Of a stretch of 64,000 nt of DNA, positions 55,575 to 64,000 are shown in pieces. The notes below the pieces were generated by a model. The model saw only the letters and a list, made by a program, of their open reading frames with translations, had not been told where the DNA came from and searched no databases. Made by a program: the position numbers and the translations under genes. Origin of the DNA: Nakamurella panacisegetis (lineage in GTDB: Bacteria; Actinomycetota; Actinomycetes; Mycobacteriales; Nakamurellaceae); contig NZ_LT629710.1 in assembly GCF_900104535.1 (NCBI RefSeq), positions 1,674,001-1,738,000 on the forward strand, in the 5' to 3' direction. Positions within the stretch are counted from its first letter, which is position 1. Each line of letters opens with the position of its first letter.

Positions 55575-58132
55575 CGGTGACCGACTTCGGGTCCTCGACG
55601 GCCGTCGGGCCGGCTGATCCCACCCGGTGGATGCGTACGCAGTTCGGAGTGACGCTGCGGACCGTCTCGTCACCGGTGGGGTTGGACATCGACGACCTGG
55701 TCGGCGTGGCCGCCCGCCGAAATCCGCGACGGGCCCACCTGCTGGTGTCGACCGTGCTCGGCAAGCACATCCCCGTCGATCCGCGCCTGGTGATCGCGTC
55801 CGGTCGTCTGCTCGGTGAGTTGGTGGCGCAGACCCTGGGGATCGCGCAGCCGGCCGACTGGTCGGACGTCGCCGCCACCGCGGTGCGATCCGGTGACGGG
55901 TCACCTCTGCTCGCACCGCTCGATGCGATGCGGGCCGGCCGGGCCGTGACGGCGGTCGAGGTGCTCGGTTTCGCCGAGACGGCAACCGGTCTGGGCCATC
56001 TGGTGGCCGATCAGCTGCGGGCCGCGTGCTACCTGCACTCCACTCGCCGGGCGGTGCCGGGGGTACCGGTGGCCGGCACTTTCGAGGAGGGTCATTCGCA
56101 CGCCACCAGTCACCTCCTGCTGCCGGTGCCGGACGATCTGCTCGACACCGATGGGACGTTGGTGCTGGTGGACGACGAACTGTCCACCGGCAAGACGGCC
56201 ATGGGCACCATCGAGGCGATGCACCGACGCCGACCACGCGCCCGGTACGTGCTGGCCAGCCTGATCGACCTACGGACGACACACGACGAGGGTGAGATGG
56301 CGCTGCTGGCCGAGCGTCTCGGCTGCCGGATCGATGTCGTCTCGCTGGCCCGGGGCCGCGTCGACCTCCCCGACGGGTTGACCAGCGCCGTGGCCGACCG
56401 CCTGGCCGGACTGGCGTCGATCGACCCCGGTACTCCGCTTCCCGTTCCCTCGGCCGTCCTCGACGTCATCGACATCGCCTGGCCGGCCACCATTCCTGAC
56501 GGTGGTCGGCACGGATTCCTGACGCGCGACCGGGAGCCGTTCGACCGCGCCGTCGACGCCGCATCGGTCCGGCTGTCTGCCGCGGTTCGCTCGCGGGTGC
56601 CCTCGGGCGGGCGGGTGGTCGTCATCGGCTCGGAGGAACTGATGTATCTCCCGCTGCGGTTGGCGACCGAACTGACATCGGAGTTCGACGTCGGGTTCCA
56701 ATCGACCACCCGCTCCCCCGTGCTGGCGGTGGACGATCCGGGCTATCCGGTTCGACGGCACGTCCGGTTCGCCGATGCCGAAGGTGACGTCGACGCCCCT
56801 CGGTTCGTGTACAACGTGGCCGACCCGCACACCGGTGCACGACCTGATCTGGTGGTGCTGGTCGCGGACGCCGACTCGGCCGTCCTGCGGGGCCCCGCCG
56901 GCGCGGCCGCCGCCCTGGCCGCCGCCGGGTTCCCGGTGTTGCTGGCCGTACTGGATCCGGTGGATCCGACCCTGTTGCAGCAGATCAGGAGGACCTCTGT
57001 GCTTCCCCCGCCACTGACCGGACCGACCTTCGGTTCCTACGCCGCCGGTGAGGTGCAGTGGCTGCTCACCGACCTGTCCGGGGTCGATCTCGAGGGCGAT
57101 GTGGCGCACCGGGAAGCGGCCATCCAGGCCGGGACGGCCCACTACGCGGAATCCTTGCCGATCGAATTCCAGCCCGACGCGGCCTATCAGGAATTGTTCT
57201 CCACGGTTCTGTCCGAGTCGGCCGAGCGTTTGGCTCTGGCCGTCGGGCGCGTGACGGAATTGGTGCTGGCCGAACGCGGCCACGATGTCGTGCTGGCCTC
57301 GCTGGCCCGCGCCGGCACCCCGATCGGCGTGCTGATGCGCCGCTGGGCCGCCTTCCGACACGGTCTTGAGCTTCCGCACTACGCTCTCTCGATCGTGCGC
57401 GGCCGAGGGATCGATCGTGTTGCGCTGCAGTATCTTGCTCGTCATCACGACCCCGCATCGGTGGTCTTCGTCGACGGCTGGACCGGCAAGGGCGCGATCG
57501 CCAAGGAATTGACCGCGGCCCTGCTGGAGATTCGCGAAGAATTTGGCCCGCATTTCAATGACGAATTGGCGGTTCTGGCCGATCCGGGGCACTGCGTCCG
57601 GACTTTTGGAACGCGAGATGATTTCCTGATCGCTTCGGCCTGCCTGAATTCCACCGTTTCCGGACTGGTGTCCCGGACAGTGCTGAACGATGCGTACATC
57701 GGCCCTGGACAGTTCCACGGGGCAAAGTTCTACGCCGAGCTGGCCGGCGGCGACGTGTCCAACGTCCTGTTGGACACCGTCTCGGCTGCCTTCCCTGCGG
57801 TCGTCGACGAGGTGTTGTCCGGTCTGGACGACTTGGCCGCCTCCGACCGGGAGCCGACCTTCGCCGGTTGGCAGGCCATCGAGCGGATCCGCGAGGAATA
57901 CGGGATCGAATCGGTGAACTTCGTCAAACCCGGTGTGGGAGAGACCACTCGGGTGCTGCTGCGGCGGGTTCCATGGCGGATCCTGGTACGAGAGGCCGAC
58001 CATCCGGATCACGCGCATCTGCGGTTGTTGGCCCGGCAGCGCGATGTCCCGGTCGAGGTCCGGCCGGAGTTGCCGTACTCATGCGTCGGGTTGATCCGGC
58101 GCGTGTCCGCCACTGAACCAGGAGAAGGTTGA
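55571..58132 (+). CDS. Fused phosphoribosyltransferase-TRSP-StiP (PRTase) protein of the Ter module
   Basis: An 853-residue multidomain protein in one open frame. A PRTase-like domain (about residues 10-300) contains the PRPP loop TLVLVDDELSTGKTAMG near 195-210. A TRSP domain (about 312-425) includes VVVIGSEELMYLPLRLA and FQSTTRSPV, then FVYNV. From about 477 to the end is a StiP/PRTase_1-type domain: TFGSYAAGEVQWLLTDLSG, REAAIQAGTAHYAE, and a second PRPP-like loop VVFVDGWTGKGAIAKEL near 630. These are normally two proteins. A perfect AGGAGG and GTG lie exactly at the junction (see 56987). The start is GTG overlapping the lyase stop, GTG at 55577 being the alternative. It likely attaches or removes ribose-phosphate to build a nucleoside-like metabolite. 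Confidence 0.9.
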   Translation: MTVTDFGSSTAVGPADPTRWMRTQFGVTLRTVSSPVGLDIDDLVGVAARRNPRRAHLLVSTVLGKHIPVDPRLVIASGRLLGELVAQTLGIAQPADWSDVAATAVRSGDGSPLLAPLDAMRAGRAVTAVEVLGFAETATGLGHLVADQLRAACYLHSTRRAVPGVPVAGTFEEGHSHATSHLLLPVPDDLLDTDGTLVLVDDELSTGKTAMGTIEAMHRRRPRARYVLASLIDLRTTHDEGEMALLAERLGCRIDVVSLARGRVDLPDGLTSAVADRLAGLASIDPGTPLPVPSAVLDVIDIAWPATIPDGGRHGFLTRDREPFDRAVDAASVRLSAAVRSRVPSGGRVVVIGSEELMYLPLRLATELTSEFDVGFQSTTRSPVLAVDDPGYPVRRHVRFADAEGDVDAPRFVYNVADPHTGARPDLVVLVADADSAVLRGPAGAAAALAAAGFPVLLAVLDPVDPTLLQQIRRTSVLPPPLTGPTFGSYAAGEVQWLLTDLSGVDLEGDVAHREAAIQAGTAHYAESLPIEFQPDAAYQELFSTVLSESAERLALAVGRVTELVLAERGHDVVLASLARAGTPIGVLMRRWAAFRHGLELPHYALSIVRGRGIDRVALQYLARHHDPASVVFVDGWTGKGAIAKELTAALLEIREEFGPHFNDELAVLADPGHCVRTFGTRDDFLIASACLNSTVSGLVSRTVLNDAYIGPGQFHGAKFYAELAGGDVSNVLLDTVSAAFPAVVDEVLSGLDDLAASDREPTFAGWQAIERIREEYGIESVNFVKPGVGETTRVLLRRVPWRILVREADHPDHAHLRLLARQRDVPVEVRPELPYSCVGLIRRVSATEPGEG
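56987..57001 (+). promoter_or_regulatory. Internal ribosome site and in-frame GTG at the StiP-domain boundary
   Basis: AGGAGG (56987-56992), a 6-nt spacer and GTG (56999-57001), in frame with the surrounding gene and placed right before LPPPLTGPTFGSY, where separate StiP proteins begin. It could direct a second, shorter protein of about 377 residues (56999-58132) from the same gene. Confidence 0.7.
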
Positions 58133-58139
58133 TCAACGG

Positions 58140-59015
58140 ATGACGTCCGCACCGGCCGGGACCAACGGCCGCACCACCATGATCGCCAGCGACCTGGACC
58201 GAACACTCATCTACTCGCCGTCGGCCCTGCAGTTGGCCACAACTGACGAGACGTCACCCAACCTGGTGTCGGTGGAGATCTTGGAGGGTCGGCCGCACTC
58301 GTTCACGTCGCTGACGGCCACCCGCCGACTGGCCGAGCTGGCCCGGATCGCGACCTTCGTTCCGACCACCACCCGCACGATGGCCCAGTACCAACGGGTG
58401 CGGTTTCCCGGAGTCACGCCGAAGTACGCCATCACCAGCAACGGCGGACACATTCTGGTCGACGGCCAGCCGGACGAGGCGTGGCACCGGTCGACGGAGT
58501 CGGCCATCGCCGCGTGCGACGCAACGCTGGCCGACGTCAAGCACGAACTTCGGGCCCGGAGCCAGGAGGACTGGGCGATCAAGCGGCGGGTCGGTGACGA
58601 TCTGTTCTGCTACATCGTCGTCGACCTGGTTCGTCTGCCGGACGGATTCATCGAGTCGTGGACGCAGTGGTGCGGCGAACGCGGGTGGAAGGTCTCGGTG
58701 CAGGGCCGCAAGATCTACGCCATCCCGAAGCCGCTGTCCAAGGAGCGGGCGGTGCTGGCGGTCGCCCGCCGGGTCGGAGCCGACCACGTGGTGGCCGCCG
58801 GCGACGGCGCCCTCGACTCCGGATTCCTGATGGCGGCTGATGCCGGGATCCGACCGCCGCACGGGGAGCTGGCCGCCCTCGGTTGGGAGCATCCGACCGT
58901 GCGTATCGCCGACCGGATCGGCGTACTGGCCGCCGACGACATCACAGCCTGGTTCGCCGAGCAGGTCCAGCTCGCGTCGTCCCTGTTCCCCGCCGAAGTT
59001 GTTGCCGCACAGTAG
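58140..59015 (+). CDS. HAD family hydrolase of the Ter biosynthetic module
   Basis: A 291-residue phosphatase. Motif I is MIASDLDRTLIYS with nucleophile Asp18 and acid/base Asp20. A large cap of about 130 residues (C2 type) separates it from the C-terminal motifs LSKERAVLAVARRVG (Lys) and AAGDGALDSGFLMAADAG (Asp-Gly-x-x-Asp, metal site). That is the Cof/phosphomannomutase-like HAD layout. It starts 7 bp after the PRTase fusion, in the same operon, and would remove the phosphate left by ribosylation as the last step. Confidence 0.9.
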   Translation: MTSAPAGTNGRTTMIASDLDRTLIYSPSALQLATTDETSPNLVSVEILEGRPHSFTSLTATRRLAELARIATFVPTTTRTMAQYQRVRFPGVTPKYAITSNGGHILVDGQPDEAWHRSTESAIAACDATLADVKHELRARSQEDWAIKRRVGDDLFCYIVVDLVRLPDGFIESWTQWCGERGWKVSVQGRKIYAIPKPLSKERAVLAVARRVGADHVVAAGDGALDSGFLMAADAGIRPPHGELAALGWEHPTVRIADRIGVLAADDITAWFAEQVQLASSLFPAEVVAAQ

Positions 59016-59141
59016 TTCTCGTCTGTGCTCGGGTATTGCTCCGCGGCTTCCGTCACCGTGACGTATCGGTGGCAGGTCCCCGGATTCGGGGGTCGAGGGC
59101 CGGTTTCGAAGATCTTCGGTTCTCCGGCCCTCGACAGCCCG

Positions 59142-60371
59142 CTATTCGGTCTCGGGTGATCCATTTCGGCGCTGATTCAGAGCGGCCGGCGCCATGATGC
59201 CGACAATTCTCTCCAGGTCGTCCACCGTCGCGAACTCGACGATGATCCGGCCCTTCTGCTTGCCCAATTCGACCCGAACGCGAGTGTCGAATGTGTCGGA
59301 CAGGGTCGTTGCGAGTTTGGCCAGGCTCGGCATGACGAGCTTCTTGGGCGTCGCCCGTTTCGGTTTGGCCGTCCGTCCGGCCATCAATACGACCGCCTCC
59401 TCGGTTCCACGCACCGAGAGGCCCTCGGCGACCACCCGGGTCGCCAGCTCCTCCTGATCGTCGGCCGTCTCCAAGGAGAGCAGCGCGCGTGCGTGGCCGG
59501 CGGACAGCACGCCGGCGGCGACCCGACGCTGGACGGCGACCGGGAGCCTCAGCAGCCGGATGGTGTTGGAGATGACGGGGCGGCTGCGCCCGATACGAGT
59601 CGCCAACTCCTCCTGCGTCACGTCGAATTCCTGCAGCAGCTGCTGGTAGGCCGCAGCCTCTTCCAGCGGGTTCAGGTTGGCGCGATGGATGTTCTCCAAC
59701 AGGGCATCGCGCAGCAGATCGGCATCCTCGGTCTTGCGGATGATCGCGGAGATCGTGGTCAACCCGGCCCGCTGGGCGGCTCGCCACCGGCGCTCCCCCA
59801 TCACCAACTCGTAGCCGTCGGCGACCTGACGAACGACGATCGGCTGCAGCAGCCCGAACTCGCGCAGCGAGTGTTCCAACTCGCTCAGCGCGTCCTCGTC
59901 GAACACAGTGCGCGGGTTGCGTGGATTGGGCCGGATCTGTTCGATCGGCACCTCCTCGTACCGCGGGCCGTCGACGACGGGGGTCGCCCCAGCTCGCTCG
60001 GTCGACGTGGTGTCGGAGGCCGCGGCCCCGGCGTCGGTGTCTCCAGCCGACCGGTCGCCGGCGGTGGGTTCGGCGGGGATATCTGTCGCCGGCGCCGAGT
60101 TGTTCGCCGTTCGATCGTCGCGCTCTTCGGCGGTCGCGCCGGTGCTGGCGCCGCCGTTTCGCGCACCGTCGTTTCTCGCACCGTCGATCGGGTCGGCCGT
60201 CCCCTGCTCAACGGTGGCCTTCTCGGAGGCCGCGGTCTCGGGCCCGTCAGTGCGGGTTTCGATGCGTTTGGTCGACCCACCCATGAAGACGTCGGAGACG
60301 ACGTTGGTCTGCGGGCCGGTCGGGATCAGAGCGGCCAGGCCGCGGCCCAGGCCACCTTTGGGCTTGCTCAT
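59142..60371 (-). CDS. parB: Chromosome partitioning protein ParB (CTPase, parS-binding)
   Basis: A 409-residue ParB. It opens [17 protein letters not shown], the conserved ParA-stimulating tail, then has a long disordered linker to about residue 135 (Ala/Asp/Thr rich, longer than usual). The ParB/Srx CTPase domain has [11 protein letters not shown] and the CTP motif [15 protein letters not shown]. The HTH has [23 protein letters not shown], and the dimer domain is at the C-terminus ([15 protein letters not shown]). Its start overlaps parA's stop (ATGA). Confidence 0.98.
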   Translation of the reverse strand: MSKPKGGLGRGLAALIPTGPQTNVVSDVFMGGSTKRIETRTDGPETAASEKATVEQGTADPIDGARNDGARNGGASTGATAEERDDRTANNSAPATDIPAEPTAGDRSAGDTDAGAAASDTTSTERAGATPVVDGPRYEEVPIEQIRPNPRNPRTVFDEDALSELEHSLREFGLLQPIVVRQVADGYELVMGERRWRAAQRAGLTTISAIIRKTEDADLLRDALLENIHRANLNPLEEAAAYQQLLQEFDVTQEELATRIGRSRPVISNTIRLLRLPVAVQRRVAAGVLSAGHARALLSLETADDQEELATRVVAEGLSVRGTEEAVVLMAGRTAKPKRATPKKLVMPSLAKLATTLSDTFDTRVRVELGKQKGRIIVEFATVDDLERIVGIMAPAALNQRRNGSPETE

Positions 60372-61267
60372 GAGGGCTCCTTCGCGCCGCGTTGGGCGAT
60401 TTCACGTGCTGCATCGAGGTAGCTCATCGCGCCGCGCGAGCCGGGGTCGTACGTCATGACGGACTGGCTGTAGCCCGGCGCTTCGGAGATCTTCACCGAG
60501 CGCGGGATGACCGACGCCAGGACCTTCGGACCGAAGTGATTGCGGACCTCGTTCGCGACCTGGTCCGAGAGCTTGGTGCGCCCGTCGTACATGGTGAGCA
60601 GGATGGTCGACACGTCGAGTGTCGTGTTCAGGTGCTGCTTGACCAGGTCGATGTTCCGAAGCAGTTGGCCGAGGCCCTCGAGCGCGTAGTACTCACACTG
60701 GATGGGGATGAGCACCTCGTGGGTCGCAACCATCGCGTTGACGGTCAACAGTCCGAGCGACGGCGGGCAGTCGATGAAGACATAGTCGAACTCCGCCTCC
60801 ACTCCGTCGATCGCCTTCTTCAACCGCGATTCGCGTTCCTCCATCCCCACGAGTTCGATCTCGGCGCCGGCCAGGTCGATGGTGGCCGGGATGCAGCCGA
60901 GTCGGGGCGCGTCCGGACAGGTCTGGATTGCCTCCGCCGCGGTGTACTCCCCGATCAGCACCTCGTAGATCGACGGCGTTCCGGTCGTGCGTTCCACGCC
61001 GAGTGCCGTGCTCGCGTTGCCCTGCGGGTCAAGGTCGATGACCAGGACGTGCAAGCCGGCCAGTGCCAGGGCCACCGCGATGTTGACCGTGGTGGTGGTC
61101 TTGCCGACGCCGCCCTTTTGGTTGGCCACGCTGAACACTCGACGATGACGCGGCCGGGGCATGGTCAGTTCACCGCTGCGAACCTCGACGGCCTGGCGTG
61201 CTGCGCGAGCGATTGGTGTGTCGTCGAACTCCACTGTTTCACGTGAAACATTGGTCTCGGACCCCAC
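60368..61267 (-). CDS. parA: Chromosome partitioning ATPase ParA (Soj)
   Basis: A 299-residue deviant-Walker ATPase. Walker A is [16 protein letters not shown] with the signature Lys; the A' motif is [17 protein letters not shown] and Walker B is [18 protein letters not shown] at 61267 follows AGGAGG by four bases and yields an N-terminus [18 protein letters not shown]; the residues NVSRET are encoded by a parS site. It pairs with ParB to move origins. The whole gene precedes parB by a 4-bp overlap. Confidence 0.98.
   Translation of the reverse strand: MGSETNVSRETVEFDDTPIARAARQAVEVRSGELTMPRPRHRRVFSVANQKGGVGKTTTTVNIAVALALAGLHVLVIDLDPQGNASTALGVERTTGTPSIYEVLIGEYTAAEAIQTCPDAPRLGCIPATIDLAGAEIELVGMEERESRLKKAIDGVEAEFDYVFIDCPPSLGLLTVNAMVATHEVLIPIQCEYYALEGLGQLLRNIDLVKQHLNTTLDVSTILLTMYDGRTKLSDQVANEVRNHFGPKVLASVIPRSVKISEAPGYSQSVMTYDPGSRGAMSYLDAAREIAQRGAKEPS
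61235..61250. promoter_or_regulatory. parS site inside parA
   Basis: TGTTTCACGTGAAACA, the perfect 16-bp parS palindrome, lies within the first codons of parA. Confidence 0.97.
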
Positions 61268-61699
61268 TCGACCTCCTGATGTCAGGTCTGCCGCGGGTCA
61301 AGTTTCCCAACGGTAGGACAGGCCGACGCGCGAGCGTCGGCCCGAGAAGAGACTACGTGAGTTGAGTATCGCTGACGGCCCGCCTCGTCTCGGGGACGTG
61401 TGGACAAGTTCGCCGCTGGCCGGGTCAAAGTCGGTCCCTGTGCTTTGCTTGGGGTGGAGCCTGGGGTTCGGCGCTTGGGGTTCGGGATATGCCTCTCCGT
61501 TGCTGATTCGTATCCCTGTAGGAGTGATAGGTCAACGCCTCATCCCTGGAGGTCCGTCGACGCCGCGGTTCGATTGCGAGCTACGTCTCCCGGTCCGTCG
61601 GTGAGGAGGAGTCAGGTGGGTGGAGCCGACGCACGACCCGCCCCCCTGCTGCCGTCCGGAGATGGCGCCGTTGCTTCAACGCCCGGCATCGGGTCGGCG

Positions 61700-61985
61700 A
61701 TCGGATGGTCGGACGAGCCCGTCGCACGGACTCACGACTTAGCTACTGTCTGGGGGCGACGCTCGGGCACCACCGCCACCTCCACGTGGTCGACGATCGT
61801 CGGGTCGGACGAGCCCCGCGCACCGACCCACCATCACTGTTGCCGCCCGGAACTGGCGCCCCACGACCGCCACCTCGTCGATCGCCGGGTCGAGCGAGCC
61901 CGGTGGACGGACCCACTACTACTCCCGGCCGGTACCGGCGCCGCGCCCTCACCACCTCCGCCGGATCGACTGACGATCATCGGGT
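61700..61985. repeat. Degenerate 85-96-bp tandem repeats
   Basis: Three copies share the start TCGGACGAGCCC (61709, 61805; TCGAGCGAGCCC at 61890), a CCGCCACCTC-like end, and a CGATCGTCGGG-like joint. Spacing is 96 and 85 bp. An earlier weaker copy may start near 61615. Confidence 0.6.
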
Positions 61986-62287
61986 GGGTTCAAGCCGCCA
62001 CGCAGCCGGATGTCATACACGGAATGCGGTCACCGGGTGAGTGCTGAACCTGTCCTCGGCCGGCCTGGGTGCGCGGGGCGGCGGTGGCCGCCACTTCGGT
62101 GGTATCGCCGGGCGCTCCGGGCTCGATGACACGCTGACGCAGTAGGAGATCCGCGGGTGCTCAGGGTGCTGCGGGCTGCCCGGGGTGCGTCTGCATTCGG
62201 GGGGCGGCCGGCTCGACGATCCGGCTACGTCTCCCCCGAGCCGCTGCTCACCAGTAATCGGACGCCTGACAACGTTCGTCGAGCGAA

Positions 62288-62303
62288 TGTTTCACGTGAA
62301 ACG
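62288..62303. promoter_or_regulatory. parS site
   Basis: TGTTTCACGTGAAACG: one end base differs from the perfect palindrome. Confidence 0.93.
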
Positions 62304-63198
62304 TCGGCCGGCCTCCCCTGCCCATGACTCCTGCGCGACCACTCGGCGGCCGGGTGCGAGCGAGCAACCCCATCTCCCTCCGCACGGCTGGGGCGTCCCG
62401 CCAGAAGGCTGGCCGCTTCGCCGGTTCTGGCTCTGGGCCACCGATCGACAAGGGCCGGCCGTGGCATACGCGCCCGCCCCGACCACGCCCGGTTCACCGC
62501 GCGGTGATCGAGCCAGGGTGTGGTTCACCGCGCGCAGACCGGCCAGACCGTTGGGTCTTCGTCGACCATGGGCTGCCCGCACGTCGCGTCGTTTCGTTGC
62601 GGACGATTCGCGCATCACCCCACGAGAGGAGATGACTTCCGGAGCCAATGAGGAGCGGCCCGTCCAAGTTTGAGCTCGACCGAACCACTCCTTCACCCAG
62701 CCGCCCGAGATGCAGTCCCCGCCATCCGAGGCCACTCCTCCCCACCCACAGCAGACTCGCTCCACTCGCAACCGCGCGCCGGCCGGCGCCCGCCGTCGTC
62801 GACCTCAGCTGGCATCACCCCGCGCCGCTCATCGGCGCGACGGTTCACCGGCGCGTAGGAGCGACCGAACCGGCAGACCACAGCCCGAGGCGACTGCGGC
62901 TCGGCTCCGGTGGGAGGACGAGACGCGACTCTCTCGGACTCGTCGGCCAGATTCATGGCCAGTGCTTCAGTCGATCGGACTGCGTGGGGCTGCTATGTCC
63001 ACATGCGGTCCGCTCACGTTCACGGCACTGGATCGGCCCCCCGGCCGGTTTGCCGGTGAGCCGAGCAAGCTCGTTTGAGTGGGTGCGCCGGAACACCGAT
63101 ACCCACCCAGTGCACCAATCGCAGTCCCGCTTCGGCAGACCCCGTCTTGTGGCCTCTGATTTGGCCTCCGGGCGTGAGCGGCCGGCTGCGGCGGCTCA

Positions 63199-63214
63199 TG
63201 TTTCACGTGAAACA
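63199..63214. promoter_or_regulatory. parS site
   Basis: Perfect TGTTTCACGTGAAACA. Confidence 0.97.
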
Positions 63215-63587
63215 TCTCGTCCTCGGCCTGTCGCTGCTTTCTGCGCCGCCCGCAGCAGGGAAGTTCGCGCAGCTCTCCGCGGTCCCCATCGCACCGGGTC
63301 TGCTTCGATTCCGTTCCAATACGGTCAATGCTCACCGATGCGAGCTTGGGCCTTGGAGATTGCTCGAGCTTCGGTTGGCGGCGGCGCTGGCGCAGGATGG
63401 CGCTCAGCCGCGGGGGTAGGCGTTCACTTCCGGTCTCGGTCGGGATATCGCGAGCCGGTCTGGCAACGGGATGGCTAAGGGCCGGTTGAACCCCGGCCGT
63501 TAGGCATCGCCCTTCACGACGCACGGTGCCGCGGCGGCGAACCACTGCCCTGAACCTCTCCCGCTCGGTTTGGTCGCCTCGCTTGGG

Positions 63588-63741
63588 GTCGGTCGTCTCC
63601 AGCTGTCCGGGTTGGTCGTCTCCACGTCTCTTGGTTGGTCGTCTCCACGTCTCTTGGTTGGTCGTCTCCACGTCTCTTGGTTGGTCGTCTCCAGCTGACT
63701 CGGTCGGTCGTCTCCAGCTGTCCGGGTTGGTCGTCTCCAGC
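63588..63741. repeat. 23-bp tandem repeats near parS
   Basis: Six full copies and one partial copy of a 23-bp unit. All share GGT(T/C)GGTCGTCTCCA; copies 2-4 are identical and end CGTCTCTT, while copies 1 and 6 end GCTGTCCG and copy 5 ends GCTGACTC. A weaker unit precedes them at about 63568. Confidence 0.9.
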
Positions 63742-63890
63742 CAAGCACGGATGTGCTGAGGTCCCGGCCCAGCCCCTCGGCCCGCCCCACCCCGCCGGCG
63801 ATGGGCTGTCCTCGTCATCCTTACTGACGCTCGGACGATCGGCAGGACCTGAGGACCACTCCGCGTACGTGATCGCGCGACGACCTTCGG

Positions 63891-63906
63891 TGTTTCACGT
63901 GAAACA
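63891..63906. promoter_or_regulatory. parS site
   Basis: Perfect TGTTTCACGTGAAACA, 150 bp after the 23-bp repeats. Confidence 0.97.
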
Positions 63907-64000
63907 TCGAGTCGGGCCGGCTGGCTTCAACGACTGGTAGTCGCGGTTGCTAGAAGTCACTCAACTCGTCTTGTCGAAGGTCAACGTGACAGTGGCCGCA

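Larger units (their letters stand above)
61268..64000. other. 2.7-kb region upstream of parA with no convincing gene
   Basis: Long open frames exist on both strands, but all are rich in Arg, Pro and Ser, overlap each other, and several read straight through parS sites. No conserved domain is visible in them. rsmG, expected beside parA on this strand, is not seen. The region has a perfect DnaA-box-like TGTGGACAA at 61399-61407, three parS sites, degenerate 85-96-bp repeats, and 23-bp tandem repeats. A few residues may be open on the minus strand at the very edge, which is not enough to call a gene. Confidence 0.6.

Noticed and set aside
61399..61407. Origin of replication (DnaA box TGTGGACAA)
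   Set aside because: Only one perfect box and one weak one (ATGTCCACA at 62995) are seen; an origin needs a cluster near dnaA, which is outside the window.
62648..63478. 276-residue plus-strand open frame in the region after parA
   Set aside because: Arg/Pro/Ser-rich, reads through a parS palindrome, overlaps equally long frames on the other strand, and shows no domain or ribosome site.
63588..63741. CRISPR array
   Set aside because: Repeats are directly adjacent with no spacers, and no cas genes are present.
62967..63818. 283-residue minus-strand open frame, the direction expected for rsmG
   Set aside because: Its first third is the translation of the 23-bp repeats (ETTNQETWRRP-like), and nothing resembles the SAM-binding motifs of RsmG.

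Overview
High-GC chromosomal DNA from an actinomycete, seen close to the replication origin. The right end carries parA-parB and four parS sites (one inside parA). The composition, the paired ECF sigma factors, an AdhC-type alcohol dehydrogenase, an MMPL exporter and chaplin-like surface modules all point to Actinomycetota. A Nakamurella/Frankia-like lineage is my guess, and it is not proven by anything here. I see no insertion sequence, prophage, CRISPR array, rRNA or tRNA.

Layout. 1-3.8 kb: the tail of a ROK protein, an AI-2E-type permease, a MarR regulator and adhC. 4.0-11.3 kb: a secreted beta-propeller (FG-GAP) protein converging on a 1394-residue secreted GH3 glycosidase with permuted domain order, and a divergent ROK repressor that probably controls it. 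11.4-13.5 kb: a MATE exporter and a HAD phosphatase. 13.6-18.2 kb: a surface-assembly locus on the minus strand with a Val/Thr/Pro-repeat secreted protein, a 702-residue protein of 14 chaplin-like modules ending in an LAYTG sorting signal, and a SigK-like ECF sigma factor. 18.5-20.3 kb: an ECF42-type sigma factor with its DGPF (YCII) partner. 20.6-24.4 kb: metH.

24.4-30.3 kb: a deazaflavin-type nitroreductase, a lipoprotein, a GAF-EAL c-di-GMP phosphodiesterase, a small secreted protein with a class F sortase, and a SigE-family sigma factor with its likely membrane anti-sigma factor. 30.3-34.7 kb: two drug-efflux modules, MarR/ABC exporter and TetR/MFS, each with readable palindromic operators. 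34.8-45.4 kb: mixed metabolism (GNAT, amidohydrolase, MMPL exporter, PAP2, DHFR-like, Asp/Glu racemase, SDR, MerR-GyrI regulator, MBL-fold protein, DUF3224). 45.7-49.2 kb: a PLP aminotransferase with a D-Ala-D-Ala-ligase-like enzyme, then a three-gene operon of a 43-residue membrane peptide and two PRC-barrel proteins.

49.3-59.0 kb is the most interesting block, a Ter stress locus. It holds two TerD-domain proteins, an alpha-helical protein, an ATP-grasp enzyme, an HpcH/HpaI-type C-C lyase, one 853-residue polypeptide joining PRTase, TRSP and StiP/PRTase domains, and a HAD phosphatase. Together these match the module proposed to make a nucleoside-like metabolite for Ter-dependent stress response. 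59.1-61.3 kb is parB-parA. The last 2.7 kb holds no convincing gene, only three more parS sites and two families of tandem repeats; rsmG, which normally lies next to parA, is not seen.
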